Position numbers and translations under genes: made by a program. The notes beneath the pieces are model-generated. The model saw only the letters and a list, made by a program, of their open reading frames with translations, had not been told where the DNA came from and ran no database searches. Of a DNA stretch of 64,000 nt, positions 63,140 to 64,000 are shown one piece after another; the stretch's first letter is position 1; each line of letters opens with the position of its first letter. The stretch covers positions 5,840,501-5,904,500 of the forward strand of contig NZ_JACHMB010000001.1 of NCBI RefSeq assembly GCF_014204795.1, read 5' to 3'. Origin of the DNA: Nonomuraea jabiensis (GTDB lineage Bacteria > Actinomycetota > Actinomycetes > Streptosporangiales > Streptosporangiaceae).

Positions 63140-63631
63140 GTGGACGCGGACAGAGCCGCGTGGGAGCAGCGCAGCGTGGTGCGGGTGGTGCCGCCTGTCG
63201 AGCCGAGGAAGCTGGCGAAGGTGCCCTTCGTCGAGCTGGCCGACGGGCGGTTGCAGGGGGTCGTGTCGAGCGGATCCGACATCGAACGGGTCTACGTCTC
63301 CTCCATCACCGCCGGCACCCACGCCCTGAGCTGCAGCACCAACAACAACCGGCCGTGCGGCGCGCTGCACGGTTACGCCTGTAAGCACATCCACCAGCTG
63401 GCCGACGAGGCCGTCCTGCAGTACGGGCTGGACCGGGTGTCCCGTTACCTGGGGGTGGAGGTGCCGGAGGGCCAGTCCCTGATGTCCGCCATCAAGGGGC
63501 CGGTCGAGCGCACCCCGGCCGCCGTGGTGTTCAGCAGGTTCCTGCGCCACCTGGCCTACCTGGAGGTGCCCGACAGCACGGAGCCGCTGGCCGAGCTGCA
63601 CTGGTTCCCCGCGACGAGGGCGGTGCGCTGA
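63140..63631 (+). CDS. Small protein with SWIM-like zinc-finger motif, unknown function
   Basis: 163 aa, GTG start with GGGAGGG upstream. A central cysteine/histidine cluster reads CSTNNNRPCGALHGYACKHI, similar in spacing to a SWIM zinc finger (C-x-C-...-C-x-H) though the first pair is wider. The rest is an alpha/beta sequence I do not recognise. Its stop overlaps the start of the next gene by 1 bp (TGATG), so they form an operon that continues past the window. The context beyond is not visible; SWIM-domain genes often accompany MoxR/VWA-type systems in actinomycetes. Confidence 0.65.
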   Translation: MDADRAAWEQRSVVRVVPPVEPRKLAKVPFVELADGRLQGVVSSGSDIERVYVSSITAGTHALSCSTNNNRPCGALHGYACKHIHQLADEAVLQYGLDRVSRYLGVEVPEGQSLMSAIKGPVERTPAAVVFSRFLRHLAYLEVPDSTEPLAELHWFPATRAVR

Positions 63632-64000
63632 TGCTCGACGTACAGCTCGGAGAGCTGCTGGGCGACGCCCCGGCCGGGGCCGGCGAGGCGCTCGACCTGG
63701 TGGCGGGGTTCGACGACGCGCTCACCCACGGGTTCGCCCGGCTCGGGGAGGAGGCGTCGGCGGCGCTGGCCGCCCTGGCGGGCGCGCTGGCCGGCAGCCC
63801 GCTCGGCGACCGGCTGGCCGAGGCGGCGGAGAAGGTGAGCGCCGGGTCGGTCGGCGACGAGCACCTGGCGGCGCTGGCCGGCGGCCGGGCTGCGCTGCTC
63901 GGCGCGGTGCACGACGCGCTGCTCGCCCGGTTCGACACGGCGCTCGGCCGCACCCGCGCGACCTGGGAGGCCGCCGCGGACGCGGGCGACCCGGCGGGCG
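63631..64000 (+). CDS. Alanine-rich helical protein, N-terminal part (cut by window end)
   Basis: Starts ATG 63631, coupled to the previous stop; open to the window edge (123+ residues). MLDVQLGELLGDAPAGAGEA and then long Ala/Leu-rich helices (ASAALAALAGALAGSPLGDR; LLGAVHDALLARFDTALGRT). No motif recognised. Part of the same operon as the zinc-finger-like gene. Confidence 0.55.
   Translation, partial: MLDVQLGELLGDAPAGAGEALDLVAGFDDALTHGFARLGEEASAALAALAGALAGSPLGDRLAEAAEKVSAGSVGDEHLAALAGGRAALLGAVHDALLARFDTALGRTRATWEAAADAGDPAG

Overview
The window is about 71-72% GC, dense with GTG (and a few TTG) starts, 4-bp ATGA/GTGA gene overlaps, PaaX/Lrp/WYL/TetR/LacI regulators, EACC1-caspase genes and CBM2-type secreted hydrolases. 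This points to a mycelial actinomycete, most likely a Streptosporangiaceae-type soil organism such as Nonomuraea. The genus is an inference. No tRNA, rRNA, CRISPR array or prophage was seen.

Layout. 1-2306: end of a YcaO gene, a TfuA-like partner (thioamide RiPP chemistry) and a frameshifted TniQ-like relic. 2555-3462: toxin-antitoxin pair with iterons. 3792-10729: LacI regulator, a very large caspase-nSTAND-WD40 protein broken at an 8-G tract, and a secreted C39 peptidase. 11030-14415: a free-standing adenylate kinase behind a 5' hairpin, a methyltransferase, a surface protein with an LPXTG-like tail, and Lrp. 14571-19096: indolepyruvate ferredoxin oxidoreductase plus acyl-CoA dehydrogenase. 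19380-21726: EACC1 plus caspase/7-blade propeller conflict module. 21841-26082: sulfotransferase, SDR relic, and a GH10 xylanase / GH62 arabinofuranosidase operon. 26726-30798: an unannotated 57-aa eight-cysteine peptide followed by a TlpA/MauD-like protein, a peptide-type ABC exporter, an S26 signal peptidase and a membrane protein. This is the best candidate for an undescribed peptide system. 30845-38824: branched-chain-amino-acid-type ABC importer, PaaX, acyl-CoA ligase and MetE-like protein. 38884-42692: GH30 enzyme, nuclease/lamin-tail protein, VOC and DinB proteins. 42754-48471: WYL, TetR, multicopper oxidase, sulfatase, LacI. 48589-53940: Ser/Thr kinase-WD40 protein with a partner, aldo/keto reductase. 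53986-55926: GH18 chitinase. 56035-58968: hydantoin/allantoin-type racemase, NCS1 permease and XRE-cupin regulator. 58702-62929: an aromatic meta-cleavage cluster resembling the gallate/4-oxalomesaconate branch, with GntR control and partly decayed. 63140-end: a zinc-finger-like protein and a partial gene.

Connections. Three secreted polysaccharidase loci (xylanase, GH30, chitinase) share a GAAAGTTTC palindrome, implying one carbon-source regulator. Three WD40 proteins share a signalling chassis. Two of them (caspase-nSTAND and kinase) have about 14 blades and the same C-terminal tail, so the input/effector domain appears to be swapped on a common sensor. Single-base indels in G/C runs interrupt two otherwise intact genes (8603-8610 and 60067-60071), and these need raw-read checks before being called biology.
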